Shown piece by piece: positions 20,274-31,600 of a stretch of DNA of 64,000 nt. Numbering within the stretch: position 1 is the first letter of the stretch; each line of letters opens with the position of its first letter. This stretch comes from Prorocentrum cordatum. Lineage: Eukaryota; Sar; Dinophyceae; Prorocentrales; Prorocentraceae. Where the stretch lies: positions 67,001 through 131,000 of the forward strand of contig CAUYUJ010020248.1 in NCBI GenBank assembly GCA_963575745.1. The letters are read 5' to 3'. The notes under the pieces are model-generated. The model was not told where the DNA came from. It made no database searches and was given only the letters and a program-made list of their open reading frames with translations. Both the position numbers and the translations under genes were made by a program.

Positions 20274-20929
20274 GTGCTGGCGCGGAGGTCGGGGGCGAGC
20301 GCGGCAAGCTCCGTCCTGTTCTCAGACGCCAGTGCCGCCTAGCCCACGGCGGAGGCCTCGGCCGTCTGCGCGGCGGCTGCGGCGCCAACGTGCGGCGCGG
20401 GAGGTGGCTGCTTGGCCAACAGTCGGTGGCGCTGGATGGCTGCGGCGAGGGACATGCCGCGGGCGCTCCGCGGGCCAGTCAGGACTAGGCCTCGTCGTTC
20501 GGGCGCTGGGGCGGGCGGGGCCGCAGCGGTTGCGGACTATTGATCTACAACCAGCGCTGGCCCTTCCGGGGGGGCGCACGTCGTTGTAACGTATCGCTCG
20601 GAAGACCTAAGCGCGGTATAATGTGGTTATTCACTGGTCCACAGCCAGCCCAATCTGCGAGATTGTCATGGCGAGAACCCTGTGCATCCGCTGGATAGTC
20701 TGCACCTCGCGGAGCCAAATTAGCTTGCGGCAAGACCATCCTGGCTGGCAGTGCGTTTGGTGACGGTGCGCGCAAGCACGGGCGGCTTGGTGTTTTTAGC
20801 ATAACAGCCTGCAGCGACATTCGAGCCAACAGACATGGGCAATAAGGGCCATGCCACGGACGTCATACCTGAGTGATATATTTGGTTGCTCCCTTGCGAC
20901 TGCCTGGTTAAGGCCCCTCCCATGCGACT

Positions 20930-21195
20930 TCAATACTTGCCTGGTTGGCCACCTGGCTGGCTGACTTGGTGACCTTGGCGGTTGCATTCCCCACCAGGTG
21001 GTTTCTTGGCGGGCTGCCTCGTTGACGGCCTGGTTGGCTGCGTGTTCGGCTGTGTTGTTGGCTGCGTCGTTGGCTGCCTCGTTGTCTGCCTCGTTGGCTG
21101 CCTCGCTGACTGTCTCGTTAGCTGCCTCGCTGCTGGCTGCCCCGCCGACTGATTCGTTACCTGCCGTGTTGGCCTCGCTGTCTGCCTTGCTGAAT
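20930..21195 (+). repeat. 12-bp minisatellite GTTGGCTGCCTC, block 1
   Basis: About twenty degenerate units of GTTGGCTGCCTC (variants GTTGTCTGCCTC, GCTGACTGTCTC, GTTGACGGCCTG). The 12-bp period keeps all frames open, giving Asn-Glu-Ala-Ala or Thr-Arg-Gln-Pro repeats on the minus strand. Confidence 0.9.
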
Positions 21196-21429
21196 CCAGT
21201 GCTGGGCATTCTGGCGTCCGGACCTCGAACATGTGAAATCGTTCTGGCCTTGTGGGATGTGCTCGGTCTGACTGGCCCCCACCCCCCTCCCGCCACTGTA
21301 AAGAACATCTGGGTGGCATAATGACGAGAGGGGACTCCCAGTTTGGCCACGCAGCTGCCCCGCAAGGTGGATAATGGAGGCCCGGGTATGTCGGTCACCC
21401 GTCCGATTTAGAATACAGCAGTGAAAGCA

Positions 21430-21870
21430 GGGTGTCGTTGGCGGCTTCGTTGTCTGCCTTGTTGGCTGCCCTTTAAGGCTGCCTCCTTGGCTGACTCGTT
21501 GGCTGCCTAGCTCGCTGCCTGGTCGGCTGCCTGGCTGGCTGCGTCGTTGACTGCCGCGTCGGCCACCTCGTTCGCTGCTTCGTTGCCTGCCTTGGCGGCT
21601 GCCTGGTGGCTGCCTGGTTGGCTGCATCGTTGGATGCCTGGTGGCCGCCTCGTTGGCTGCCTCATTGCTTGCCTCCCTTGTGGGCTGCCTTGTGGGCTGC
21701 TTCCTGCCTAGTTGGCAGCTGTGTTGGCGGCCTGTTTTGCCGCCCCAGTGGCCGCGAGGTCGGCTGCCTCATTGGCTGCCTCGTGGGCTAGATCGTTGGT
21801 TGCCCCGGTGGCTGCCTCGATGGCTGCCAGGCTGGGTGCCGGATAAGCTGCCTTGTTGTCTGCCTCGGGT
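21430..21870 (+). repeat. 12-bp minisatellite GTTGGCTGCCTC, block 2
   Basis: A continuation of the same repeat, separated from block 1 by about 235 bp of unique sequence. Units vary more (GTGGGCTGCCTTG, GGTGGCTGCCTCG). Confidence 0.9.
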
Positions 21871-21894
21871 AGAGAACCACTGGTGCAATCTGCG

Positions 21895-22010
21895 AACAAA
21901 ACGACCCACGCCTGCGACCAGCGCCCACGACTCGCGCCCTCGACCCGCGCTCGCGACCAGCGCCCGCGACCGACGTTCGCGATCAGAGCCCGAGTCTCGC
22001 ACTGGAGACC
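21895..22010 (+). repeat. Short CGCGACCAGCGCCCGCGA minisatellite
   Basis: Five to six degenerate repeats of CGACCAGCGCCCRCGACTCG lie directly after the 12-bp minisatellite. Confidence 0.7.
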
Positions 22011-22149
22011 CGCGCCCACCACCAGCAACCCAGCCTTTCTTGGCTGACATGACGGCTGTGGCTCCCTATTTCTACTTGTCACCGTGGTCTCGCAGAAGTC
22101 TTTGTCCGCAGATTCGCACGGCGCACTCGCACATGGCAGCACAACCTAA

Positions 22150-23050
22150 GACATGAGACGTCGCAGATGCCCCGCTCCGCAGCGGCCTCGCCTCGGCGGC
22201 TGCGGTGCCACGGCCGAGGAGAGGCCGCAGGAAGCACTTGAAAGACCACGCCGTGCGGCGAAGGCTAGGAGGGAAAGGCGAGGGGAGTTCGCAGATGGCC
22301 GTCTCTACTGGTGCAAGCTGTATCGAGCCCGAGGGCGAGATCGACACCTTCGGCTACCCGGGCACCGAGTCCTCCTGGCGCGCTCTTGGCGGCAGGAGCC
22401 TGCAGGAGGGGAAGGGGAAGGAGGAGAGGCTTCTGTCGACGCCTTGAGAACCACAGAGCTTGCACGGGGTTCTGGGCGAGGGCTCTGGAGGGGGAACCGT
22501 GGAGTTCTGGGGAGATCCCAGGAGGCAGCAGAGAGGACTAGAGGACGACCGGGTGCTGCCACAGGTAATTATGTCCCAAAGTGTCCCTGAGATTTCCTGG
22601 GAGGCCCAGATGGCCTCTAGAGCACGGCTCACGGGGCACAGACGGGTTCCAGTGGCTCCAATATGGCGCGAAAGGCCAGGGACATCTCGGGCGAGGACCA
22701 CCTCTGGCAACACCCGAGAAGGGGAGGATCTGTCACACCCACTGGACCTAGACCTCCGACGATGTGATTTGTTCAATCCGCGGGCCCTCAGAGTCTGGAC
22801 CCCTTCCCCCGGGGAGCCATGCTCGATGGCCCTGGGGCCATGAAGCGGCCGACCCCCCCCCCAGGCTGATGATAACGAAAAAACAATGGGACCCAAAAAG
22901 CAGTCCTGCAGAGGACTGTAACGCGCGGTATGGCGATGGCGACCCCAATCCCCGAGTTTGCGTACTTTGTAGCCTGGGAAGTGTTCAACCGGACAGGAAA
23001 TCTGGAGGCCCAATTCGGGGGAAGACGATGGGGGGCGTCCATGATCGATA
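22150..23050. other. Unassigned region containing diverged dispersed repeat
   Basis: Bases about 22600-22740 resemble 32825-32990: GGGACATCTCGGGCGAGGAC matches GGGACACCTCGGGCCAGGAC, and both continue CACC/CACG...CAACAC. Minus-strand translations of the two are also similar (VVLARDVPGLSRHIGA versus VVLARGVPNSSRDVGA). The rest shows only weak open frames. Confidence 0.5.
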
Positions 23051-23609
23051 AGGGTGCGTCCGAAGTGTGTGCATCTCCGAACTTGCCCTCTCTTGTGACC
23101 GGCCAGTCTGTTTGGGGGGAAGACCGGGGACCGGGGGAGAGAAATCGCCCGCGAGACTGCTGATCATTCCTCAGGGGCAAGGGAGAGCGACACCACCGCC
23201 CCCACCACCACCGGCGCGACGAGCCAGGCCGGCTCCTCCTGGTGGCGTGGTCCCCCCTCTTTGCTCGAGACGTCCTCTATCCCAACTCGGGGAGGCATCG
23301 TGGACCTCCCCGCTGGAGGTGGCACCCGTGATGGTGGTGTCGCCTTTCTTTCCTCCGACTGGCCGACCTCCGAAGATTGCCGCTATCTGGGCGTGCAAGG
23401 TGCTGCCGCGAACGCGGCCTGGCGCCGCGACGTCGCGCCGACGTTATCGCCCCCGCCGCCCGCCAGAGACCACACAGCAGCCCCACACCTCCGACGACGT
23501 CCTCTTTTCAAGCCTGGCGTGTCGGGTCTTCGTTTGGAAAGAACGGTGCACCACGTCATTCCCTCCCGCTGCCCTCCTCCCTCCTCCCATCCGTGCTTCT
23601 GCCCTCTGC

Positions 23610-23692
23610 AAGTCATCATCGCCACTACCATAATCATCCTCCTCATCATCATCACCATCATCACCATCACCATCCTCAGCATCATCATCATC

Positions 23693-23723
<31 letters not shown>

Positions 23724-23910
23724 AAACAACAGCATCATCATCATCCCCCTCGTCAGCATCATCGTCGTCATCATCATCTTCCTCATCATTACTCTGCCCC
23801 TTCTCCTCCTCATCGTCACCAACACCAACCATGACCAACACCATCACCATCACCAGCAGCATCATCAGCATCGTCATCAGCATTCGACGCATCATCATCA
23901 TCAACAACAA

Positions 23911-23941
<31 letters not shown>

Positions 23942-23950
23942 GTCATCATC
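23610..23950. repeat. (CAT/ATC)n microsatellite tract
   Basis: About 340 bp of CATCATCATC with interruptions, ending at CGTCATCATCCGCC immediately before segmental duplication copy 1. Confidence 0.95.
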
Positions 23951-23993
23951 CGCCGACCCCTTTGTGGGTCTCTCGGCGTGTGAGATGTTCCCC

Positions 23994-24580
23994 CCAGAAT
24001 CCCCCCCTAGGGACCCCAAACCGGCAATCCGACTCCCCCCCAGGGCCCCTGGCCGAACGAAACCCCGGACCGAACGCGTCACGGGGGAGCGGAGGGCTCC
24101 AAAACTGGCCAAACAGGCACCGAAACGCTCCCCAGACGGTCCCAGGGGGCCACGATTCGCCGACAGGTCGCCCCTGGACGCCCACGATGGCCTCCAGGCG
24201 GCTTCCGAAGCTGCCACCACGCCCCAAAAAGCCCCCAAGATGCGCCCCAAAAGGGCCCCAAGAAACAGAATTCGTCCCATTCCCTTCGAAAAAACATGTT
24301 TCGCGTGTTCGCTTATTCGGCTTTCACAACGTCCACAACGGGCAAGAAACCTTCAGCATCGCCCCCCGACGGCCAAAAGGGGCCCCCAAGAAGGGTCGAA
24401 GAGGGTCCAACGACAGCCCACGAAGCCCCCAAGACAGCCCAAGAGGGCCCTCAGACGGCTCCAAGACGGAGTCCGAAGGGCACCTTTTCGAGCCTTCGGC
24501 CCCAAGACGCCCCCAGCCTGCCCCAAGAACAGCCCTAGAGGCCCTGAGGGACCTCCAAGAAACCTCAGAGGCTTCCGAGA
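23994..24580 (-). repeat. Segmental duplication with CCCAAGA minisatellite, copy 1
   Basis: The sequence from CCCTAGGGACCCCAAACCGG (24004) to about 24580 aligns with 25123-25690, offset 1120-1129 bp, at roughly 85-90% identity. It contains a unique part (GGACCGAACGCGTCACGGGG; GCCACGATTCGCCG) and a CCCCCAAGACAGCCCAAGAG minisatellite. It is preceded by a (CAT)n tract. Confidence 0.85.
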
Positions 24581-25039
24581 AGCCCGCAGCAAGTCCCCCA
24601 ATAGTCAACCATCCGTGCGGCCGCATACCCGCAACCCAAGCAAGGTGGCGGGATGCGCCGCGTGCCATTCGAGAAGCACTCGTCCGGTTTTTGGACCGAC
24701 GCCTGCCGTCTGTGAGCGCAGATTTTCCCATGTATTTCCCCATGCCTGCACGGCGAACACTTCGAAAGTCAGCCACGAAAAACGCACTGACCACGCAGTT
24801 TTCCTCCACCATCTGACATTGCCCCCGCCTCCAGAGCGCCCCGAAGAGACCCCGCGAAGCACCCCTGAGATCCTGACCCCCTACCAAGCCGGTTTGTACC
24901 GGCGGCCATGACAAATTGCACGGTCCAGACGCTTGTACAGGGTCTCGAAATCCAGAGTGACGCACACGCTGTCCGAAGTGCCGGACATCTTTCCGAAGGG
25001 CCACCAGAGACAGGAGTACCCGCTTCCAAACCAAATCGT

Positions 25040-25115
25040 CACTCCTCCTTCTCCTCCTCCTCCTCCTCCTCCTCCTCCTCCTCCTCCTCCTCCTCCTCCT
25101 CCTCCTCCTCCTCCG
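25040..25115. repeat. (CTC)n microsatellite
   Basis: A pure CTC run of about 70 bp that directly precedes segmental duplication copy 2. Confidence 0.95.
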
Positions 25116-25122
25116 AACCCCC

Positions 25123-25760
25123 CATAATCCCCCCCCAGGGACCCCCCAAACCGGCAATTTGACCCCCCCCCCTGGGCCGAGCCCGACCCCGGACCGAACG
25201 CGTCACGGGGGAGCGGAGGGCTCCAAAACTGGCCAAGACGGCACCGAAACGCTCCCCAGACGATCCCAGTGGGCCACGGTTCGCCGAAATATCGCCCCTT
25301 AACGCCCACGATGGCCTCCAGGCGGCATCCGAAGCTGCCAAGACGCCCCAAAAGGCCCCCAAGGCCCAAGAAACAGAAATCGTCCCATTCCCTTTTCGAA
25401 CTAAAACAAAGAAGCATTTTTCGCATGTTCGCCTATTCGGTTTTCACAACGTCCCAGACGGGCAAAGAAACCTTTAACATCGCCCCCAGACGGCCGAAGG
25501 GGCCCCCAAGAAGGGTCGAAGAGGGTCCAACGACAGCCCACGAAGCCCCCAAGACAGCCCAAGAGGGCCCCCAGACGGCTCCAAGACGGAGTCCAGAGGG
25601 TACCTTTTCGAGCCTTCGGCCCCAAGGAGGCCCCAGCATGCCCCAAGAACAGCCCAAGAGGCCCTGAGGGACCCCCAAGAGAACCTCAAAGGCCTCCAAG
25701 AAGCCCCCAGGAAGCCTCCAAGAGGCCCCAAAACTTGGCCACAGATGCCTCGAGGCGGCC
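25123..25760 (-). repeat. Segmental duplication with CCCAAGA minisatellite, copy 2
   Basis: This is the second copy of the 23994-24580 block. Shared landmarks are GGACCGAACGCGTCACGGGG, GTCCAACGACAGCCCACGAA and CCTTTTCGAGCCTTCGGCCC. The copy extends further in CCAAGAGGCCCCAAAAC-type units to about 25760. Confidence 0.85.
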
Positions 25761-25954
25761 AGATATGGCCTGCAGACAGGCCAAGATGCCACCAAAAGGC
25801 TACAAAAGAGCACCAAGAGATACGATAACAACAACGAAGCAACAGGAACGATGTCGAGCGCCGTGTCATGATTCGGACAAGCCTCGTGAAATGCACTCCT
25901 GGAGGCGCAATAGTTTACAGAGGGGTCGGCGGATGTGGCGTAAGCCTATAGAAT

Positions 25955-26011
25955 CGTAATCATCATCAACACCACTATCGTTATCATCGTCATCTTCAAC
26001 ATCATCAACAC

Positions 26012-26067
<56 letters not shown>

Positions 26068-26180
26068 GCATCATCATCATCAGCATCATAAATATCGTCA
26101 TCACCATCATGACCTGAATGATTGTCATCATCATCACCATCGCCATCATCCGCGTCATCGTCATTGTCATCATCTTCAGG
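25955..26180. repeat. (CAT/ATC)n microsatellite
   Basis: About 220 bp of ATCATCATCA triplets. Long Asp- or Met-rich frames are artefacts. Confidence 0.95.
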
Positions 26181-26184
26181 ATGA

Positions 26185-26470
26185 CGGCCCCGCCAAACTT
26201 CGGCGCACCCCTCACACAGTTCGTGGCCCCAAAGAGAATTCAAACGAAGGCCCTAGTGGCAGGGTCCGCATGGCGGCATCGGGTCATTTCGGTACACACC
26301 CCTCACACGCTTCGTGGCCCCATTTGGAGCTCCACCGAAGGCCCCAAAGGCAGAGTCCGCATAGCGGCTTCGGGCAAGTGCGGCGCACCCCTCACACGCT
26401 TCGCGGCCCCATATGGAACTCCATCGAAGGATCCATAGGCTTCGGGCCATTCCGGAAGATCCCTCAGCTA
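26185..26470 (-). repeat. ~89-bp satellite S89, inverted array
   Basis: Three units in the opposite orientation to 880-1625, recognised by CCCCTCACACGCTTCGTGGC and GGAGCTCCACCGAAGGCCCC at about 26205, 26300 and 26390. Confidence 0.85.
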
Positions 26471-26529
26471 CATGGAAGAATAGTTACCTGTCCCTTCCCC
26501 AGAGAGGCTCCAATAAAACCATCTGATTT

Positions 26530-26815
26530 GAACCCAGGGGCTCTCCTATCTCCGACACTGGTTTCGTCTCCAACTCTCGCCCCATCTCTCCGACACTGTT
26601 TCGGCGCCCACCTTTCCGATTCCAGCGCCGATTCCAGCTCCCAGCTTTCCGACTCCAGCGGCCGTCCCGTCTCTCCGACTCCGGTTCCAAGTGCAAATCC
26701 TATCTCTCCGACTCCGGCTCCGACTCCAGTTCTCCGACTCCATCTCCCATCCCGCCTCCCCGACCCCGAATCCGATTCCAGCTCCCGCCTTTTCGATTCC
26801 ATCTCACGATCTTGA
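26530..26815. repeat. CTCCGACTCCGGCTCC-type minisatellite
   Basis: Degenerate 6-12-bp units (TCTCCGACTCC, GATTCCAGCTCC) cover about 280 bp. Minus-strand frames read as Ser/Glu/Gly repeats. Confidence 0.85.
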
Positions 26816-27129
26816 CTATTTATGTTGGCGGAATGGTTGAAGGTATTCTGCAGGTTCCGACTCCGATGGGCCCGACTTGCTGCGACGTGAGAGCCGGACA
26901 TCCACGACCTCCGGCAAGCAGTCCGCAGACACGGGGGTCTGACAGCAAACATGTTTGAAGCGAGCGATGTTTTACACTAGCACAGGACAGCACTCCATGG
27001 AGCAATTTGGAACAAGCGTTCCTACGCCACACACACACACAGCACTGACCACAAATTCCACATCTGCAACTGAGGGCCCCGGCCCGCCCGCGCCGGCCTT
27101 CCAGGCCCCGCCTCCCCGGCGGACTCAGG

Positions 27130-27265
27130 CGCGCCTTGCCTTGCCTTCGCGGCTCCATAGGGAGCTCCACCGAAGGCCTCAATGGCATGGCGGCTTCGGG
27201 CCATTTCGGCACACCCCTCACGCGGTTCGTGGCCCCGTAAGGAGCTCCAACGAAGGCGATACTCA
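27130..27265 (-). repeat. ~89-bp satellite S89, short inverted copy
   Basis: About one and a half units: GGGAGCTCCACCGAAGGCCT, CACCCCTCACGCGGTTCGTG, GGAGCTCCAACGAAGGC. Confidence 0.8.
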
Positions 27266-27649
27266 CAAATGCGTTATTCACAACTGCATGTGGTTGGGCA
27301 CTTCGCCCGGAGAAGTCTTGTGGGCTTCCTCCGTATCCGGGCGAACAAAACGCGGCATGGCCACGAACGAGCGTCCGGACGTCCGCAGCGGACTTTCTGC
27401 GCCGGCGCCGGGCACCCCCTGGCGGAGGGGAGGGGGGACCAGCGCCGATCGGAGAGTCGCCCAGACCACCCAAGGGCTGTGCTGGGCCAGGGCCATCAAA
27501 GCCCAGGGCCATCAAGGAACGATCTGGGGCGACAACTGTCCCAGGGAAGGGGTTCGGGTGCCATGGGGCTCGTGGTATGAAAAATGAACGGCATCGGATG
27601 TCTGGCGCCACTAGCTATGCGATTGACGCCCCCAGGCCTACCAATGCGG

Positions 27650-29713
27650 CTAGCGTTTGCCCAACAGCGTTGATTCAAAGCCCGTCGGGGCTTTGCTCGT
27701 CGGGGCTTTGCTCGATGTATTTGCTGCGGTGACCTTGGCCACGATGGCCTTTGCCACGGCATCAGGGTTACTGGTGCAGGTGTACATGTTGTTGCTGAAA
27801 TTCGAGTTGTACCAATGACAGCTGGTTCTCCCAATGTGCACCAGCGGAATTTCCGGATCATCTGATCTAACGAAGAGCTTGTCCTTTCGATCCGAATCCA
27901 AGGGGCTGACCGGACTTGGTTCATAGACCCCCACTGCGCGTAGAGCTTCTGGGAAGCTCACCTGATCACGATCTCCAAAACATTGGATTTCGCCTAGCCA
28001 AGTACACGATAGCTGGCTATTGAAATCACGGCACCGATTACTTCTCATATCCCAAAGAATAACTGCGCTGTCAATCAGGCCGCTGTCTAAGGAAATACGT
28101 CCGTTTTCTGTATCAAGCTGCTGATAATGATCGCACTGCTTCCTGAGTGTATTGGAATCGTCTGTCACATCTGGCCGATCCGCAGACTCCAAGCAAGCAC
28201 AGTGGTACTCGAACCGAGGACCATCTGAGCGTACTTCTCCCATGGATACGCGATGATTCGGCAAGGCCCTGAATGAGGCACACGTGCCATGCTGCTCGAC
28301 ATTCTCCGTGAACATCTTCTGATAGTCCATCATACCTATCCAGCTATTATTTACTTCCATTGGGAATAGTTTCGCGTCCTGCCAAACAAGGCGCTTCGCA
28401 AATGCAAAGACGATAAAACCCCCATACATCTTGAATAATTTTGTATTCCTGCGCATGCTCTTGTATGGCAATGCGCTCGTCGGCACAGGGATCAAAATGT
28501 TCAGACCAGACTTGGAAGTGCGGTTCAAAGATATGTTTTCAGACTCATTGTCAGCCGTAACGAAATAAAAGAAACACCGCTGGTGAAGATGGAGTAGCCA
28601 CCGAGTAGCATACTCGCTCGGGACATCTAACATGTCTTCATATTTCGAACCAAATGCTACTCCGTAGATCACTCCTTGAGAGCACTCCTCCTCTTTCAAG
28701 TCCTTCAAATCCGTGGCGAGCTTCCCCAGGAAATCTACAAATTGATTTTGTCCGCACGATCCACAGGTGAATGAATTGTCGATCGCGCTGGAACTATACA
28801 TGTTCGCTTCAGTTGGCAAGCCTTCACAACCCCCGTACGGCCAAGGAACCTCAGATTCTACACTTGAGCAGCTCCGAGTGTAGATGCCAGCACGGAAGAG
28901 GCTTTCCGATGTGGATACCCCTACCGCTGGCGCTGCACTGTCCACGCATAAGCCCACCTCGCCGTTCTCTACTGGCTTCGTAACCTTGATATTCACATAG
29001 TGGCCAGCGGGATCAGGCCATTGCTCGATCTGCAGCTGCACCGAATTTGGCAGCTTCAGGTGCACCACGGTCCTCTCGGCGACCGCGGGATCGGGCTGGA
29101 GCGCTTCCCCCGAGAAATCTCTTGTGGCCTTGACGAGCTCGTTCGACCATTCAGAGTCCATGTCAGTGAGGATGGACTCCCTCTGTCCGTCGGCTGAATG
29201 CCATGTCACGCCTGTCGCGGATATGTGCAGGGTGTTGTTCTCTAAGAAGGAGCCACCGATGGCGATCTCCTTGAGGGTGTTCGCGAAGTCCTCCTGCCCC
29301 GCGTCCCGGCCGGCGGTGCTGGCCTGTATCTGCACGGTGCCGCTGCGGACCAGCCAGAGCGCCCCCTCGAAAACGAACGTGGCACCGCTGCCGGCGTCCC
29401 CCGCCGGCACGGCCGCGCCCGCGCCCCAGCGCCTCACGCGCAGGCCCCCGTCGAGGACGCACGCACGCCGGCGGTCGGAGGCCTCGACGATGGCCTCGCG
29501 CCAGGCGCCGGCCGCGGCCCGCGCAGAGGCTCCCCTCCGCCCCGCCGCCGCCCGGAGCGCCAGCGCCGCCGCGGCCCAGGCCAGCGCCGCCGCGGCGGCC
29601 CGCGCCCAGGGCGCAGCAGGACAGGTGCCCCGAGGGGCGTGCTCCGGCCCGGCGTCCGCGTCGCTCTCCGAGGCGAGACTAACGGGCCGGTGCCTGCTCC
29701 CGACCGCGAGCAT
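27650..29713 (-). CDS. Type II membrane protein with VWD-like domain and TOD1/MUCI70 (DUF616)-like glycosyltransferase domain
   Basis: This is an intronless ORF of 687 residues from the ATG at 29713 to the TAG at 27650; the frame is open further upstream, but that part is Pro/Arg-rich. After a short N-terminus comes an Ala/Leu-rich hydrophobic stretch (about residues 37-57, AAAALAWAAAALALRAAA), probably a signal anchor. Residues about 112-250 (FVFEGALWLVRSGTVQIQAS; EIAIGGSFLENNTLHISATG; VTWHSADGQ) look like the VWD-like beta domain of dinoflagellate surface proteins. A Cys-rich linker (FTCGSCGQNQF) leads to residues about 345-530, with VIYGVAFGSKYEDML, LPYKSMRRNTKLFKM, LVWQDAKL and GTCASFRALPNHRVSMG. 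The RRN-K and W-DAKL arrangement resembles TOD1/MUCI70 (DUF616) Golgi glycosyltransferases. Several N-x-S/T sites (NNTL, NISL, NRTS, NNSW) fit a lumenal location. The domain order is seen; enzymatic activity is inferred. Confidence 0.75.
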   Translation of the reverse strand: MLAVGSRHRPVSLASESDADAGPEHAPRGTCPAAPWARAAAAALAWAAAALALRAAAGRRGASARAAAGAWREAIVEASDRRRACVLDGGLRVRRWGAGAAVPAGDAGSGATFVFEGALWLVRSGTVQIQASTAGRDAGQEDFANTLKEIAIGGSFLENNTLHISATGVTWHSADGQRESILTDMDSEWSNELVKATRDFSGEALQPDPAVAERTVVHLKLPNSVQLQIEQWPDPAGHYVNIKVTKPVENGEVGLCVDSAAPAVGVSTSESLFRAGIYTRSCSSVESEVPWPYGGCEGLPTEANMYSSSAIDNSFTCGSCGQNQFVDFLGKLATDLKDLKEEECSQGVIYGVAFGSKYEDMLDVPSEYATRWLLHLHQRCFFYFVTADNESENISLNRTSKSGLNILIPVPTSALPYKSMRRNTKLFKMYGGFIVFAFAKRLVWQDAKLFPMEVNNSWIGMMDYQKMFTENVEQHGTCASFRALPNHRVSMGEVRSDGPRFEYHCACLESADRPDVTDDSNTLRKQCDHYQQLDTENGRISLDSGLIDSAVILWDMRSNRCRDFNSQLSCTWLGEIQCFGDRDQVSFPEALRAVGVYEPSPVSPLDSDRKDKLFVRSDDPEIPLVHIGRTSCHWYNSNFSNNMYTCTSNPDAVAKAIVAKVTAANTSSKAPTSKAPTGFESTLLGKR

Positions 29714-31020
29714 GGGCAGGAAGGCGGGCGGGAGTGGGGGGGAGAGGATGAGTGACGTGTTCGACCATGGGGCCCCTTGTTGCCCCTCGCTCCTGGGCCG
29801 TCTTCGGCGGGTCTTCGGCGGGCCTTCGGCGGGTCTTGGCTTCGGTTCACAAGGGGTCGATGGTCGAACACCTGGGATAAGCAGCCTCGAGCGCATCCCC
29901 GCCCCCAAGATTGACAAGCCCAAGGGCGACGACAGCCTTGGGGCGATGGGCCTGCCGACGCCGAGGTCCGCGGAGGGGGCCAGAGTGGCGGCACGGAGAG
30001 AATTCGAGCCTGTGGAGCCAAGCTTTTTATCCATGCTCTGCTCCCCCAGGCGCTCAGAGCGGGGGGCAGCAGCAGGGGTATGGATCGAACGTCGACCGCC
30101 AAATCCTAGGGATGCGCCCTCATAAACCGAGAGAATCCTTAAGATCGGCCCCGAGATGAGGTGATGCCAAGCATAGGAGACAGGGATGCAGTCGAAACTT
30201 GGCCACAAGAACGTGGGTCGAGAACGTGAGCCCCTTCGCCGAAGGCCCTTGACCCAAGGGCCGACGGAGATACCCACAACGAAGAACGCCTCAGGGTGGA
30301 AAGCCCAAACGTGGAGAGCACGAGGCTACCCCTCCACAGTCAAGGCTGCTCTCAACCCTCGTGCCAGCGGTCTGCTGCAGGCTGGGAGGGGGAGCCGCGG
30401 GATGTCTGCGGCGACGAGCTCTGCTCCGCGTCCGAGCCGGGCTCTGTGCCCTCGAGCCGGAGGGGCCACGGGTGTCCTCGAATGCCTATAGGGTTGCTTT
30501 TTGTCTCGAATCGCGTCTCGCCAGGGGGTCCTCACAATTTTGGAAAGAACGCAGAGGATTTCAACAGGTGGGACAAGGAGCGCAAGACCGCCCAGACTGG
30601 AGGCGGTCTGGCGGATGTTTCGCCCGAGACTTCCTCACCATTCGCCTCAATGATGGCTGCACTTTTGGTCCAGACGGTCACGATCCATTGTAAAGAACAC
30701 GTGGCACGGCTGGCTCTCCGTACTATCATGAGGTGCTTTGCTGGAATGCTTCTTGTATTCTTTCTTGTAACGGTCGTTACCCCGAAGGGGGGGGGGGGGC
30801 CAGGCAACAGTAACGCTTGGGCGGGGTGGTGCACGTCGGAGAGGGAGTGCGCTGCGATCGCCGTAGTCTGCGCACGAGCATCGGCATGCGGGGGCGGGGC
30901 CCAGGCCCCTCCCCACAAACAACTGTTACATGTACCCGGGGGGAGGGGGCCCCGAGGCGATTCTTACGCGCCAGAGGACTAAATTACCATGGCGAAGGAC
31001 CCAGCCATATGCAGCTGTGA
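29714..31020. other. Upstream and unassigned region
   Basis: No spliced-leader relic or other gene was recognised upstream of the 27650-29713 ORF. The frame remains open to 30277, with candidate alternative ATGs in between (about 29896 and 30034), but the translation there is Pro/Arg/Ser-rich. Bases 30624-30646 (GTTTCGCCCGAGACTTCCTC plus ACC) are repeated exactly at about 53220-53242. Confidence 0.4.
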
Positions 31021-31034
31021 GTCACGGTTGTGCG

Positions 31035-31140
31035 TATCGTCTTAGGTGGAGCTCCCTATGGGGCCACGATGGCGCCCACATGCGGGCCCTAGCACTGGGG
31101 CCTCAGGTGGACCTCCCTACGGGGCCACAAAGCGTGCGAG
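31035..31140 (+). repeat. ~89-bp satellite S89, units flanking the (GT)n tract
   Basis: Two short units (GGTGGAGCTCCCTATGGGGC; GGTGGACCTCCCTACGGGGC) precede a (GT)n expansion that begins exactly where the satellite's GTGCGAGGTGTG block would lie. This suggests that the microsatellite grew from within the satellite. Confidence 0.8.

Positions 31141-31599
<459 letters not shown>

Positions 31600-31600
<1 letters not shown>

Noticed and set aside
20796-21398. 200-codon ORF with Ala-Asn-Glu-Ala repeats resembling an antifreeze or LEA-type protein
   Set aside because: The 12-bp minisatellite keeps every frame open and the other frames give equally regular repeats (Thr-Arg-Gln-Pro). There is no start context or flanking coding sequence.
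26470-26952. 162-codon Ser/Glu-rich minus-strand ORF
   Set aside because: Encoded by the CTCCGACTCC minisatellite, whose 6/12-bp period keeps frames open.
29714-30277. N-terminal extension of the 27650-29713 ORF
   Set aside because: The frame is open, but the translation is Pro/Arg/Ser-rich and lacks a signal or domain. The ATG at 29713 is closest to the hydrophobic anchor.
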